The position numbers were made by a program, and so were the translations under genes. From Oleispirillum naphthae (GTDB taxonomy: Bacteria; Pseudomonadota; Alphaproteobacteria; Rhodospirillales; Rhodospirillaceae), in the NCBI GenBank assembly GCA_027864655.1, contig JAQAZG010000004.1, positions 1-64,000 of the forward strand: a DNA stretch of 64,000 nucleotides, written 5' to 3'. The stretch's first letter is position 1. Every line of letters begins with the position of its first letter. The notes beneath the pieces are model-generated. The model searched no databases. It saw only the letters and a program-made list of their open reading frames with translations, and was not told the origin of the DNA. Positions 52,507 through 61,094 of the stretch are shown piece after piece.

Positions 52507-53579
52507 GGGTCGATCGCCTCCCCCTCCGCGTAGGCGCGGGCGGCGGGGCGGCCGCAAAGCGCCCAGAAGTCCATCGGCGAAATGCCGGTGCCGGGGCGTT
52601 TGCAGGCTAGGGTCTCGGCGGAAAGGGTCTCGCCCGCGGCGATCGGCCGCGCCGCCACCAGGCTTTTGCGCACCACCGCGCGGTTGCCGATCTCCGCCGC
52701 CACCGGGCGCTTGACGCCGTCGCCCAGCGCCGCCTCGACCTCGCGGATGGCGCGCACCATTGCCGCCAGTTCCTCCGGCTCCAGCGAGGCCTTGTGGTCG
52801 GGGCCGGGGAGCGAGCGGTCGAGGGTGAAGTGCTTTTCGATCAGCACCGCGCCGCGCGCCGCCGCGGCGACCGGGATGTGGATGCCCTGGGTGTGGTCGG
52901 AATAGCCGACCGCCAGGCCGAAGGCGGCGGCCATGGTGTCCATGGCGCGCAGGTTCACGTCGGCGGCGGCGGCGGGATATTCGGTGGTGCAGTGCAGCAG
53001 GGTGACGCGCGCGCGCAGCGCCGCCTGCCCGGCCTGCGAGAGGAAGGCGGCCTCGAACGCGGCGTGCGAGGGAGCGGTGTCCGGCGTGGCGGACAGGCCG
53101 AAGGCGAGCACGGCGAGCGCCGCCTCCACCTCGCCGAGCGAACTCATTCCGGTGGAGAGAACGATCCTTTGCGCGGCGCGCGCGATGCGCAGCAGGAACG
53201 GACCGTTGGTGATTTCGCCGGAGGGGATCTTGATCGTTTCCATCCCCATCTCGCCGGTGAGGAAGTCCAGGCTCGCACTGTCGAACGGTGTGGAGAGAAA
53301 AGCGACTTCCCGCTTCGCCGCGTGGTCGCGCAGGGCGAAGTGTGCGGCGGGCGCAAGCTCCAGCCGCCTCAGCATGTCGAGCTGGCTTTCGGCGGCACCG
53401 GTGGCGCGTTCCTGATAGGCGGCCTTGGGCGCGTCACGGCCCGCCAGATCGGCGGCGCGGAAGGTCTGGAACTTCACCGCATCGGCGCCTGCGTCGGCGG
53501 CGGCGTCGATCAGCCGGTGCGCCATCTCGATGTCGCCGTTGTGGTTGACCCCGGCCTCGGCGATGACGAACACGCTCAT
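52503..53579 (-). CDS. legI: N-acetylneuraminate/legionaminate synthase
   Basis: This 358-residue NeuB-family enzyme condenses phosphoenolpyruvate with the 6-deoxy-2,4-diacetamidohexose to make the nonulosonic acid. It has IAEAGVNHNGD at the N terminus, AVKFQTF, TPFD, IKIPSGEITNG, HCTTEYP, VGYSDHT and EKHFTLDRSLPGPDHKASLEP, with the metal-binding His near residue 240. A C-terminal SAF domain (about 290-350) follows. It is coupled to the PIG-L gene by a four-base overlap. Confidence 0.92.
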   Translation of the reverse strand: MSVFVIAEAGVNHNGDIEMAHRLIDAAADAGADAVKFQTFRAADLAGRDAPKAAYQERATGAAESQLDMLRRLELAPAAHFALRDHAAKREVAFLSTPFDSASLDFLTGEMGMETIKIPSGEITNGPFLLRIARAAQRIVLSTGMSSLGEVEAALAVLAFGLSATPDTAPSHAAFEAAFLSQAGQAALRARVTLLHCTTEYPAAAADVNLRAMDTMAAAFGLAVGYSDHTQGIHIPVAAAARGAVLIEKHFTLDRSLPGPDHKASLEPEELAAMVRAIREVEAALGDGVKRPVAAEIGNRAVVRKSLVAARPIAAGETLSAETLACKRPGTGISPMDFWALCGRPAARAYAEGEAIDP

Positions 53580-54244
53580 GGCAGGATTTCCTTGATCAAC
53601 ATGAAGGCTTCCGCCGCCTCCGTGCCGCATTCGGTGCCGCGCAGGGTCGCCTGCGCGCGGATGGCGCGTTCCGAACGGGGGAAGGGATGCGTGCCGGTTT
53701 CGCCTTCGTAGAGGCCCATGATTTCCACCTTGCGGTCCAGCCAGGGTCCGATCGGCGCATAGGTGGTGGGGCGGAAGGCAAGCGTCAGCGGGTCGAGGCC
53801 GAAGTTGGTTTCCGACAGGGTTTCGTAGGCCAGCACCCGCTTGACCGAGGGATGGCGGAAGCACTTGGTTGCGCCGATCCCCGCCTGGAAAACCGCGCGG
53901 TGGTCGGAGTGCGCGTCGCCCGGATGGGGCAGGTAGACGGTCTCGGCGCGCAGGCGGTCCACCGCTCCGGCGATGCGGGCGACCAGATCGCCCATCGGCA
54001 CACGGTCGAGGGCGGTGGTCTCGAACCCCAGTTCGACGGTCGAGGCGAAGCCGAACGCCTCCGCCACCGCCGCGATTTCCCGTTCGCGCCCGGCGATGCG
54101 CGCGGCGTCGCCGAAGCGGGGGGTGAGCGCGGTGACGATCAGCCAGTGGATATCGTCGCCGCGGGCACGGTGCCGCAACAGGGCGCCGCCGCAACCCAGG
54201 GTTTCGTCATCGGGGTGGGGCGCGATGGCCAGAACGATGCTCAT
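53576..54244 (-). CDS. PIG-L/LmbE family deacetylase
   Basis: This 222-residue protein has the zinc motif APHPDDE (residues 8-14) and the second His pair in AHSDHRAVF near residue 112. PIG-L enzymes remove acetyl groups from GlcNAc-containing lipids, thiols and antibiotics. Between legI and a formyltransferase gene, it probably strips an N-acetyl (or similar) group so that a formyl can be added. It shares a four-base overlap with both neighbours. Confidence 0.85.
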   Translation of the reverse strand: MSIVLAIAPHPDDETLGCGGALLRHRARGDDIHWLIVTALTPRFGDAARIAGREREIAAVAEAFGFASTVELGFETTALDRVPMGDLVARIAGAVDRLRAETVYLPHPGDAHSDHRAVFQAGIGATKCFRHPSVKRVLAYETLSETNFGLDPLTLAFRPTTYAPIGPWLDRKVEIMGLYEGETGTHPFPRSERAIRAQATLRGTECGTEAAEAFMLIKEILP

Positions 54245-55134
54245 AGATAGTCTCCCGGCCGCAAACCCGGCCCGAATTCGTGGCGTTCCAGGATGAGGGT
54301 TCCCTCGCCGCATTGCACGCGAATATCGTTGCCCGCCACCCCGAGCACGCATCCCGGCTCGACGTCGGCAGGGCCGCCGGGGCCGAGGCGGGTTTTCCAC
54401 ACCTTGACCTCCGCGCCGCGGAACAGGGCGTGTGCCCCCGGATAGGGCGGCGCCAGGGCGCGCACCAGGTTGTGGATGCCCGATGCGGGCATCCGCCAGT
54501 CGATCTGGCCGTCCGCCCTGCCGCGTTTGCGCCAGTTGCTGGCGCGGGAGGCATCCTGCGGCACCGCGGCGGCGGTTCCGGCGCACAGGCCGAGGGCGAG
54601 TTGCCGCACCTGCGCGCGTGCCGTGGCGATCATCTTGCCGTAGAGGATTCCGGCGTCGTCGTCGTCCGCGATCGGGATGCGTTCCTGCGACAGGATGGGG
54701 CCGGAATCCGCGCCCGCATCCATCAGGAAGAAGGTCGAGCCGGTTTCCGTGAGGCCAAGGACCAGCGCCCAGATCAGGGGGTGCCGCCCGCGGTTGCGCG
54801 GCAGCAGGGCGGGGTGATAGCCGACCACGCCCCGCGGCGCGGCGGCCAGCACCGCCGGATTCAGCAGGTACGACCACCCCAGGCAGAAGCAGATATCGGC
54901 GCCGCGGTCGCGTATCCAGGCGGCCATTTCGTCCTGGCCGGAGCCTTCCGCGTGGAACACCGGGATGCCGTTGGCGCGCGCGAGAGGGGACAGGTCGGTG
55001 AAGTCGGCGTTGACGGTGGAGGCCTGCCGCGTCACCACGCCGCAAATCTCCAGGCCGGGTACGGTCAGCAGTTCCTCCAACATGGCGAGGCTGGAGTGCA
55101 CGCAGCCGATGAAGACGGCGCGCAGGGAGGTCAT
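54241..55134 (-). CDS. Formyltransferase-fold protein (probable sugar N-formyltransferase)
   Basis: The protein has 297 residues. The N-terminal formyl-transferase domain (about 1-190) has GYHPALLPRNRGRHPLIWAL near residue 105 and STFFLMDAGADSGPIL. A C-terminal oligonucleotide-binding-like domain (FMT_C) follows. The canonical N-x-H of the Asn-His-Asp triad reads G-Y-H here, so Asn is replaced by Gly, while His and Asp remain. It would move a formyl from 10-formyl-THF onto an amine. Its position between PIG-L and legG suggests an N-formylated nonulosonic acid; a tRNA role is unlikely. Confidence 0.8.
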   Translation of the reverse strand: MTSLRAVFIGCVHSSLAMLEELLTVPGLEICGVVTRQASTVNADFTDLSPLARANGIPVFHAEGSGQDEMAAWIRDRGADICFCLGWSYLLNPAVLAAAPRGVVGYHPALLPRNRGRHPLIWALVLGLTETGSTFFLMDAGADSGPILSQERIPIADDDDAGILYGKMIATARAQVRQLALGLCAGTAAAVPQDASRASNWRKRGRADGQIDWRMPASGIHNLVRALAPPYPGAHALFRGAEVKVWKTRLGPGGPADVEPGCVLGVAGNDIRVQCGEGTLILERHEFGPGLRPGDYL

Positions 55135-56288
55135 GACGGCATATCCTGGAAGCGCTTCATCAGCAGTCCTTCCAGTGGGTGGGTGGCGATGGTCTCGAGC
55201 ATCCGTTCCGAGGCGTGGCCGTCGCCGAAGGGGCTCTGCATGTCCACCAGTCCGGCGCGGAAATCCGCGGACAGGGCGTGGCGGATCGCCGAGGCGATCG
55301 TGGCGGCGTCCTCGCCTGCGTCGATCACCGAGGCGGCGCGCAGGCGGCCACGCTGGCGGTCGCCGATGTTCACCGTGGGGATACGGAACGAAGGCGCCTC
55401 CAGGATGCCGCTCGACGAGTTGCCGATCACCGCGTCGGCATGGGCGAGCGCGCCGAGATAGCGCTTCTGCCCCAGCGATACCGCGGCATGCACCCGCCCC
55501 GGGCACGCCGCGGCGAAGGCCGAGATCGCCTCGCGGATGGGGGCGTTGTCGGGGTCGGCGTTGACCCCGGTGAAGAGGATGCGGTGCCCGGGGAATTCCG
55601 CCAGCGCCGCCAGCAGGGGGGCGATGCCGCCGCCCGCCGCGTCCAGGGTGACCGGGTGGTAGGTGACGAGGAAATAGGGCGCGGCGAGGTCGAAGCCGAG
55701 GGACTCCGAGAGTTCGGCGCGGGAGAGGCGCGGCGTCAGGCGGATCGCGTCCAGGCCCGGCGCGCCCACCGTCCATACCCGCTCCGGCGCTTCGCCGAGC
55801 TGGATCACCCGCTGCCGGTAGGGCTCGGCGGCGGTGAAGTGCAGGTGCGACATCTTGGTCAGGGAATGGCGGATCGCCTCGTCGATCAGACCCTCGGTGA
55901 GTTCGCCGCCGTGGATGTGGGCGATCGGGATGCGCAAAATCATCGCCGCCTGCGCCGCCGCCAGGATCTCGAAGCGGTCGCCCAGGACCACCAGCAGGTC
56001 GGGACGCAAGCGGTCGAGCGCGTCGGCGAAGCCGATCACCCCGAGGCCGAGGGACTTCGCCACGCCCGCCGGCGTGTCGGAGGCGAGCAGCATGTCCACC
56101 CGCGCGTCGGGGGTGAAGCCGTCGGCCTCGATCTGCCGCACCGTCAGGCCGAATTCCGGCGACAGGTGCATGCCGGTCACCGCCAGTTGCAGGGTCAGGC
56201 GCGTGTCGGCGGCGATGCCCTTGAGCAAGGGCAGGAGCAGGCCGTATTCGGCGCGCGATCCGGTGACCACGCAGACGGTGCGCGTCAT
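55131..56288 (-). CDS. legG: Hydrolysing NDP-sugar 2-epimerase (LegG/NeuC family)
   Basis: This 385-residue GT-B fold enzyme removes the nucleotide while inverting C2, giving the free 2,4-diacetamido-6-deoxymannose for LegI. It has VVTGSRAEYGLL (about residues 7-18), VLGDRFEILAAA, HIHGGELTEGLIDEAIRHS, GAPGLDAI, TYHPVT and GNSSSGILEAPSF. The HGGEL segment is typical of hydrolysing epimerases. It lies one base downstream of legC. Confidence 0.9.
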   Translation of the reverse strand: MTRTVCVVTGSRAEYGLLLPLLKGIAADTRLTLQLAVTGMHLSPEFGLTVRQIEADGFTPDARVDMLLASDTPAGVAKSLGLGVIGFADALDRLRPDLLVVLGDRFEILAAAQAAMILRIPIAHIHGGELTEGLIDEAIRHSLTKMSHLHFTAAEPYRQRVIQLGEAPERVWTVGAPGLDAIRLTPRLSRAELSESLGFDLAAPYFLVTYHPVTLDAAGGGIAPLLAALAEFPGHRILFTGVNADPDNAPIREAISAFAAACPGRVHAAVSLGQKRYLGALAHADAVIGNSSSGILEAPSFRIPTVNIGDRQRGRLRAASVIDAGEDAATIASAIRHALSADFRAGLVDMQSPFGDGHASERMLETIATHPLEGLLMKRFQDMPS

Positions 56289-56289
56289 A

Positions 56290-57465
56290 TCAGGACCCTC
56301 CCCCGAGTTTGGCGCTGCTCGGGATGTTGATCAGCCCGGCCTCCAGCCGCTCCGCCACCGGCAGCGGCCCGTGCGGGCAGGATTCGTACATCGGCAAATG
56401 GTGCATCAGCCGCCACAGCGGGCGGCACTGGTATCCGGCATCGGCGGCGGCTTGCAGGCAGGCGTCGCGCGCCGCACGGTCGGGCTCGGTGAGCACCACC
56501 GCGTTCAGCCAGTAGTTCCCCTCGCAGCCTTCCGGCTCGCGCACCGCGCGGAAGCCCGGTTTGCCGTCGAAGGCCGCGTGGTATGCCGCGGCGAGGCGGC
56601 GCTTGCGCGCCAGCATCTCGGGCAGGCGCTCCATCTGGGCGCAGCCGAGCGCGGCATTGAGATTGGGCATGCGGTAGTTGTAGCCGACCTCATCGTGGAG
56701 GAACTCCCACTGGTGTTTCACCCGTGCGGTGGTGGTGAGGTGCTTCAGCCGCTTGCCCATCTCCGCATCGTCGGTGAGGATCGCGCCGCCGCCGCCGGTG
56801 GTGATCGTCTTGTTGCCGTTGAAGCTCAAGGTGCCGACCAGGCCGAAGGTGCCGGTGTGCTTGCCGCCGATGCGGGAGCCGAGGGATTCCGCCGCGTCCT
56901 CCACCACCGGCAGGCCATAACGCCCGCAGACGTCCAGCAGGGCGGCCATGTCCACCGGGTGGCCGAACACGTGCATCGGCACCACCGCCGCGAGACGGCG
57001 TCCGGTCTGCCGGTTGCGCCAGCCGTCCGCGACCGGCTCGGCGATTTCGTCCAGGCGCGCCGCCAGGGCCTGCGGGTCGAGGCCGAGGTTGTCCGCGGCG
57101 CTGTCGGCGAAGTGGGGGATCGCGCCGCAATAGGCCACCGCGTTGGCGGTGGCGATGAAGGTCAGCGTCGGCAGCAGCACCTCGTCGTCGCGGCCGACCC
57201 CGGCGCACAGCAGCGCGGCGTGCAAGGCGGCGGTGCCGTTGACCGCCGAGACTGCATGGCGCGCGCCGGTGTAGGCCGCGAGGCGGTCCTCGAATTCGTC
57301 AACGTAGCGCCCGACCGAGGAGACCCAGCCGGTGTCCAGGCAGTCCTTGACCAGCTCCCACTCGCGCCCGGCGAATTCCGGTTCGTGCAGGGCGACCGGC
57401 TTTGCAGCGCCGCCGAGCACGGCGTTCAGGCCGGAGAGGAAGTCGTCGCAGAGGGACGTGGACAT
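56290..57465 (-). CDS. legC: PLP-dependent sugar aminotransferase
   Basis: The 391-residue enzyme belongs to the DegT/DnrJ/EryC1 fold. It transfers an amino group from glutamate to C4 of the 4-keto sugar made by LegB. GTAALHAALL, PTLTFIATANAV, EDAAESLGS and the PLP lysine in FNGNKTITTGGGG (about residue 200) are visible. The start ATG 57465 lies 10 bases downstream of the legB stop. Confidence 0.9.
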   Translation of the reverse strand: MSTSLCDDFLSGLNAVLGGAAKPVALHEPEFAGREWELVKDCLDTGWVSSVGRYVDEFEDRLAAYTGARHAVSAVNGTAALHAALLCAGVGRDDEVLLPTLTFIATANAVAYCGAIPHFADSAADNLGLDPQALAARLDEIAEPVADGWRNRQTGRRLAAVVPMHVFGHPVDMAALLDVCGRYGLPVVEDAAESLGSRIGGKHTGTFGLVGTLSFNGNKTITTGGGGAILTDDAEMGKRLKHLTTTARVKHQWEFLHDEVGYNYRMPNLNAALGCAQMERLPEMLARKRRLAAAYHAAFDGKPGFRAVREPEGCEGNYWLNAVVLTEPDRAARDACLQAAADAGYQCRPLWRLMHHLPMYESCPHGPLPVAERLEAGLINIPSSAKLGGGS

Positions 57466-57475
57466 TACGGTCGTC

Positions 57476-58474
57476 CTAGATGTTGTAGCGCCCGGCCTTG
57501 TAACCGGCCAGGTTCGCCGGTTCGGTGAACCAACGGATGGTTTCCGCCAGGCCGCGGCGCAGGCCCTCCGGCCCGCCGTAGGCGGGAGTCCAGCCGAACA
57601 GCCCGTGCGCCTTGGCGTTGGCGGCGCACAGGCGCTCCACCTCGCTCTTCTCCGGGCGCAGGCGGGCGGCGTCGGTCTCGATCTCCACCTCCACGCCCAT
57701 GATCCCGGCGATCAGGGCGACGGTGTCGCCGATCGAGATGTCGTAGCCGGAGCCGAAGTTCACCACCTCGCCCAGGCCCGCCTCGCCGGTCATCGCGGCG
57801 ATGAAGCCCTCCACCGTGTCGGCGACGTAGTTGAAGTCTCGCGTCGGGTGCGTCGCGCCGAGCTTGAGCGTGCGCGCGCCCGAGGCGATCTGGGTGATCA
57901 CCGTGGGGATCACCGCGCGCGCCGACTGGCGCGGGCCGTAGGTGTTGAAGGGACGCGCGATCACCACCGGCAGGTCGAAGGAGGCGTAGAAGGAATAGGC
58001 CAGTTGGTCGGCGGCGATTTTCGACGCCGAATAGGGCGACTGGCCGCACAGCGGGTGTTCCTCGGTGATCGGCACGAAGCGCGCGGTGCCGTAGACCTCG
58101 CTGGTGGAGGTGTGGACCACCCGCCGCACGCCCAGCGCGCGCGCCGCCTGTAGCACGTTGAGGGTGCCCTTGACGTTGGTGTCGATGTAGGTGTCGGGCG
58201 AATGGTAGGAGTAGGGAATGGCGATCAGCGAGGCGAGGTGCAGCACCGCGTCGCAGCCCTCCATCGCGGTACGCACGCCGTTGGGGTCGCGGATGTCGCC
58301 CGCGAAAACGTCGAGGCCGTCGCGGATATCCTGCGGCGCGCGGTCGAGCCAACCCCAGGAGCTGAAGGAGTTGTAGAGCACGAAGGCGCGGACGTCGTAA
58401 CCCCGCCGCACCAGGGTTTCCGTCAGATGGGAGCCGATGAATCCGTCGGCCCCCGTAACCAGCACGCGTGTCAC
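57476..58474 (-). CDS. legB: NDP-GlcNAc 4,6-dehydratase (LegB)
   Basis: The 332-residue extended SDR has GADGFIGSH (about residues 8-16), TSTSEVYGT with the catalytic Thr-Ser-Glu, and YSASK. The TSEVYG motif marks the retaining 4,6-dehydratases, unlike the WbpM-type protein at 9746. It opens the pathway by producing the 4-keto-6-deoxy sugar. The start is GTG at 58474 in a long operon with a predicted promoter at 58540-58567. Confidence 0.92.
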   Translation of the reverse strand: MTRVLVTGADGFIGSHLTETLVRRGYDVRAFVLYNSFSSWGWLDRAPQDIRDGLDVFAGDIRDPNGVRTAMEGCDAVLHLASLIAIPYSYHSPDTYIDTNVKGTLNVLQAARALGVRRVVHTSTSEVYGTARFVPITEEHPLCGQSPYSASKIAADQLAYSFYASFDLPVVIARPFNTYGPRQSARAVIPTVITQIASGARTLKLGATHPTRDFNYVADTVEGFIAAMTGEAGLGEVVNFGSGYDISIGDTVALIAGIMGVEVEIETDAARLRPEKSEVERLCAANAKAHGLFGWTPAYGGPEGLRRGLAETIRWFTEPANLAGYKAGRYNI

Positions 58475-58539
58475 GATGTTCGCCCCTGAGCTGTTCGCCG
58501 CGCCGCGCCGGAAAACCGCGCCGGTGGCTGCTCCGACGT

Positions 58540-58567
58540 ACTATATTTTGCGTCCTCGAAATGGCAA
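58540..58567 (-). promoter_or_regulatory. Predicted promoter of the legionaminate operon
   Basis: On the minus strand TTGCCA (58562-58567) and TATAGT (58540-58545) are 16 bases apart, 66 bases upstream of the legB start. This is the best sigma-70-like promoter in the 219-bp gap. Confidence 0.45.
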
Positions 58568-58601
58568 GCCTTGTCGCATCCGTCTTATCCGCACAACGAT
58601 C

Positions 58602-58630
58602 TTCACCGGGGCGGGGCGCTGGGCTATCGT
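58602..58630 (+). promoter_or_regulatory. Possible promoter of the ptmA operon
   Basis: TTCACC (58602-58607) and TATCGT (58625-58630) are separated by 17 bases, about 64 bases upstream of the ptmA start. The -35 match is weak. The two divergent promoters are close enough to share a regulator. Confidence 0.32.
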
Positions 58631-58693
58631 ACGGCCCTCGGGTCCGCCGCCGAGCGAAGGGGTGGGCCGTCATGCATGGGAAAGACCTGGGGA

Positions 58694-59491
58694 ATGCGCA
58701 AGCTTTCGGAACTGCTGGACTTGTCCGGCCGCGTCGCGCTGGTGACCGGCGGCGCGGGGCACATCGGACTGGCGATCTGCGAGGCGCTGGCGGAGCAGGG
58801 ATGCGCGTTGGCGGTGCTCGACCGCGCGGTCCCCGAGACGCTGTGCGCCGATCTTGCCGGTCGCTTCGGCGCGCGGGCGGAAGCCGTGGTCGTCGATCTG
58901 GCGGACGAAGCGGCGGCGCGGGGCGCGGTCGCCGATGTGGTGGAACGGTTCGGCCGTCTCGACATTCTGGTCAACAACGCCGCCTTCGTCGGCACCAGCG
59001 CGTTGCAGGGCTGGGCGACGCCGTTCGCCGAGCAGTCCGCCGAAACCTGGCGCAGCGCGCTCGAAGTCAACCTCACCGCCGCCTTCGTCCTCTGCCAGGC
59101 GGCCGCCCCGGCGCTTTCCGCCTCCGGCCACGGCAGCATCGTCAACCTCGGCTCGATCTATGGCGTCGTCGGCCCCGACTGGCGCCTCTACGAGGGCACC
59201 GCGATGGGCAACCCCGCCGCCTATGCGGCGAGCAAGGGTGGCCTCATCCAGTTCACCCGCTGGCTTTCCACCACTCTTGCCCCCGCGGTGCGGGTCAACG
59301 CGGTGTCGCCGGGCGGCGTGGCGCGCGGCCAGGCGGTGGAGTTCCTCGCCCGTTACGAGGCGCGTGCTCCCCTCGGCCGCATGGCGGTGGAGGAGGACTT
59401 CAAGGGCGTCGTCGCCCTGCTGGCGAGCGACGCGGCGGCCTATATCACCGGCCAGAACATCCTGGTGGATGGGGGATGGTCGGTTTGGTAG
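58694..59491 (+). CDS. ptmA: Classical SDR oxidoreductase (PtmA-like)
   Basis: The protein has 265 residues. TGGAGHIG (about 19-26), NNAAFVG, the serine in NLGSIYGVVG, and YAASKGGLIQF (catalytic Tyr and Lys) give a complete classical SDR. It resembles PtmA of the Campylobacter legionaminate locus, thought to act early in GDP-sugar precursor synthesis. ATG 58694 is my choice (GGAAAG and GGGG nearby); ATG 58676 would add six residues. Its end overlaps the next gene by 16 bases. Confidence 0.78.
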   Translation: MRKLSELLDLSGRVALVTGGAGHIGLAICEALAEQGCALAVLDRAVPETLCADLAGRFGARAEAVVVDLADEAAARGAVADVVERFGRLDILVNNAAFVGTSALQGWATPFAEQSAETWRSALEVNLTAAFVLCQAAAPALSASGHGSIVNLGSIYGVVGPDWRLYEGTAMGNPAAYAASKGGLIQFTRWLSTTLAPAVRVNAVSPGGVARGQAVEFLARYEARAPLGRMAVEEDFKGVVALLASDAAAYITGQNILVDGGWSVW

Positions 59492-60519
59492 GGTCCGCCG
59501 CGCCGAAAATCCATATCCTGTTTCCCTTCCGCGACGGTCCCTGGGGCGGCGGCAACCAACTGCTGTGCGCCCTGCGCGAGAGCTTCCGCGCGCGCGGGCA
59601 GTGGGCGGATGCGCCTGGCGATGCCGATGCGGTGCTGTTCGACAGCTTCAACGCCGCGGAGGCGGTGATCGCCTGGAAACGCCGCCTGCCGCAGGTGCCT
59701 TTCGTCCATCGCATCAACGGCCCGGTGCATCTGTACCGCGGCGAGGACAGCGGCATCGACGGCGTGGTGATGCGGCTGGCGGAACGAGCTGCCGACGGCG
59801 TGATCTTCCAGAGCGACTACACCCGCAAGGGTTTCCTCCGCATGGGGCTGCGCGAACCGCCGCTCTCCACGGTGATTCTCAATGCGCCGGACCAACGAAT
59901 TTTTCATGCCGAGGGGCGGGAGCCCTCCGCCGACGGGCGGTTGCGGCTGGTCGCCGTCAGTTGGTCGGCGAATTGGAACAAGGGATTCGATGTCTACCGG
60001 CACTTCGACGAAACGCTGGACTTCTCCCGCTATGAGATGACCTTCATCGGCAACAGCCCGATTGTCTTCCGCAACATCCGCCATCTGCCGCCGCAGGACC
60101 CTGCCGGGGTCGCGGCGCTTCTGCGGCGGGCCGATATCTACGTCATGGCCAGCCGCAACGATTCCTGTTCCAATTCCCTGGCCGAGGCGATCTCCAGCGG
60201 CTTGGTGCCGGTGGCGCTGAACAGCGGCGGCAATCCGGAACTGGTGGGTGAAGGCGGCGTGTTGTTCGAGAGCGCGGCCGACGCACTGGCGGCGGTCGAA
60301 CGCGCCGCGGCGGATCTGGGCGGCTTCCGCGCCCGGCTGCCGCAGCGTTCGGTGGACGGCGTGGCGGCGGCCTATGCCGCCTTCATCGCCGCGGTGTACG
60401 CCGCGCCGGGGCCGCGCAAGCGGCTTTCCGCGGCGGCGGCGCTGGGGGTGAAGGCGCGCATCCTGGCCAGCCGGGCGCGCAGCAAATGGTTCGCGGTGAA
60501 AAGGGGGCTCAAGGGATGA
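59476..60519 (+). CDS. Family 4 glycosyltransferase
   Basis: This 347-residue GT-B protein starts with [18 protein letters not shown] and has [12 protein letters not shown] and [14 protein letters not shown]. The donor-site segment [19 protein letters not shown] lies near residue 225 with a P-E-L-V-G-E-G-G motif after it. It adds a sugar of unknown identity to the repeat unit. Its start at ATG 59476 lies inside the end of ptmA and its stop overlaps wbpD by four bases. Confidence 0.8.
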   Translation: MVGLVGSAAPKIHILFPFRDGPWGGGNQLLCALRESFRARGQWADAPGDADAVLFDSFNAAEAVIAWKRRLPQVPFVHRINGPVHLYRGEDSGIDGVVMRLAERAADGVIFQSDYTRKGFLRMGLREPPLSTVILNAPDQRIFHAEGREPSADGRLRLVAVSWSANWNKGFDVYRHFDETLDFSRYEMTFIGNSPIVFRNIRHLPPQDPAGVAALLRRADIYVMASRNDSCSNSLAEAISSGLVPVALNSGGNPELVGEGGVLFESAADALAAVERAAADLGGFRARLPQRSVDGVAAAYAAFIAAVYAAPGPRKRLSAAAALGVKARILASRARSKWFAVKRGLKG

Positions 60520-61094
60520 GCGTTTCGGACAAGGCGGTGGTCCACGCCACCGCGATCGTCGATGCCGGTGCGGAAATCGGCGCGGGAACCCACGTCTGGC
60601 ACTGGGTGCACATCTGCGGCGGGGCGCGTATCGGCAAGGACGGCTCGTTCGGGCAGAACGTCTTCGTCGGCAACCGGGTGGCCATCGGCGACCGGGTGAA
60701 GGTGCAGAACAACGTCTCGATCTACGACAACGTGACCATCGAGGACGACGTCTTCTGCGGCCCCAGCATGGTCTTCACCAATGTCTACAACCCGCGCGCC
60801 CACGTTTCGCGCAAGGACGAATACCGCGACACCCGGATCTGCCGCGGCGCGACGCTGGGGGCCAACTGCACCATCGTCTGCGGCGTCACCGTCGGGGCCT
60901 ACGCCTTCATCGGCGCGGGCGCGGTGATCACCCGCGACGTGCCGCCGCACGCCCTGATGGTCGGGGTTCCCGCACGGCAGAAGGGCTGGGTCAGCCATGC
61001 CGGGGAGATTCTCGGCGAAACCCTGGTCTGTCCGCGCGAGGGCCGCCGCTACCGCGTCGCCGGAGACCGCCTGGAGGAAATTTCCGATGTCTGA
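60516..61094 (+). CDS. wbpD: UDP-GlcNAc3NA N-acetyltransferase (WbpD/WlbB family)
   Basis: This 192-residue left-handed beta-helix trimeric enzyme has repeated hexapeptides and the sequence [20 protein letters not shown], shared with WbpD and Wlb[11 protein letters not shown] lies at the N terminus. It acetylates the 3-amino group of UDP-GlcNAc3NA-uronate with acetyl-CoA. It completes the pathway whose WbpB and WbpI steps are encoded near 25 kb. It is coupled to wbpE. Confidence 0.9.
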   Translation: MSVSDKAVVHATAIVDAGAEIGAGTHVWHWVHICGGARIGKDGSFGQNVFVGNRVAIGDRVKVQNNVSIYDNVTIEDDVFCGPSMVFTNVYNPRAHVSRKDEYRDTRICRGATLGANCTIVCGVTVGAYAFIGAGAVITRDVPPHALMVGVPARQKGWVSHAGEILGETLVCPREGRRYRVAGDRLEEISDV

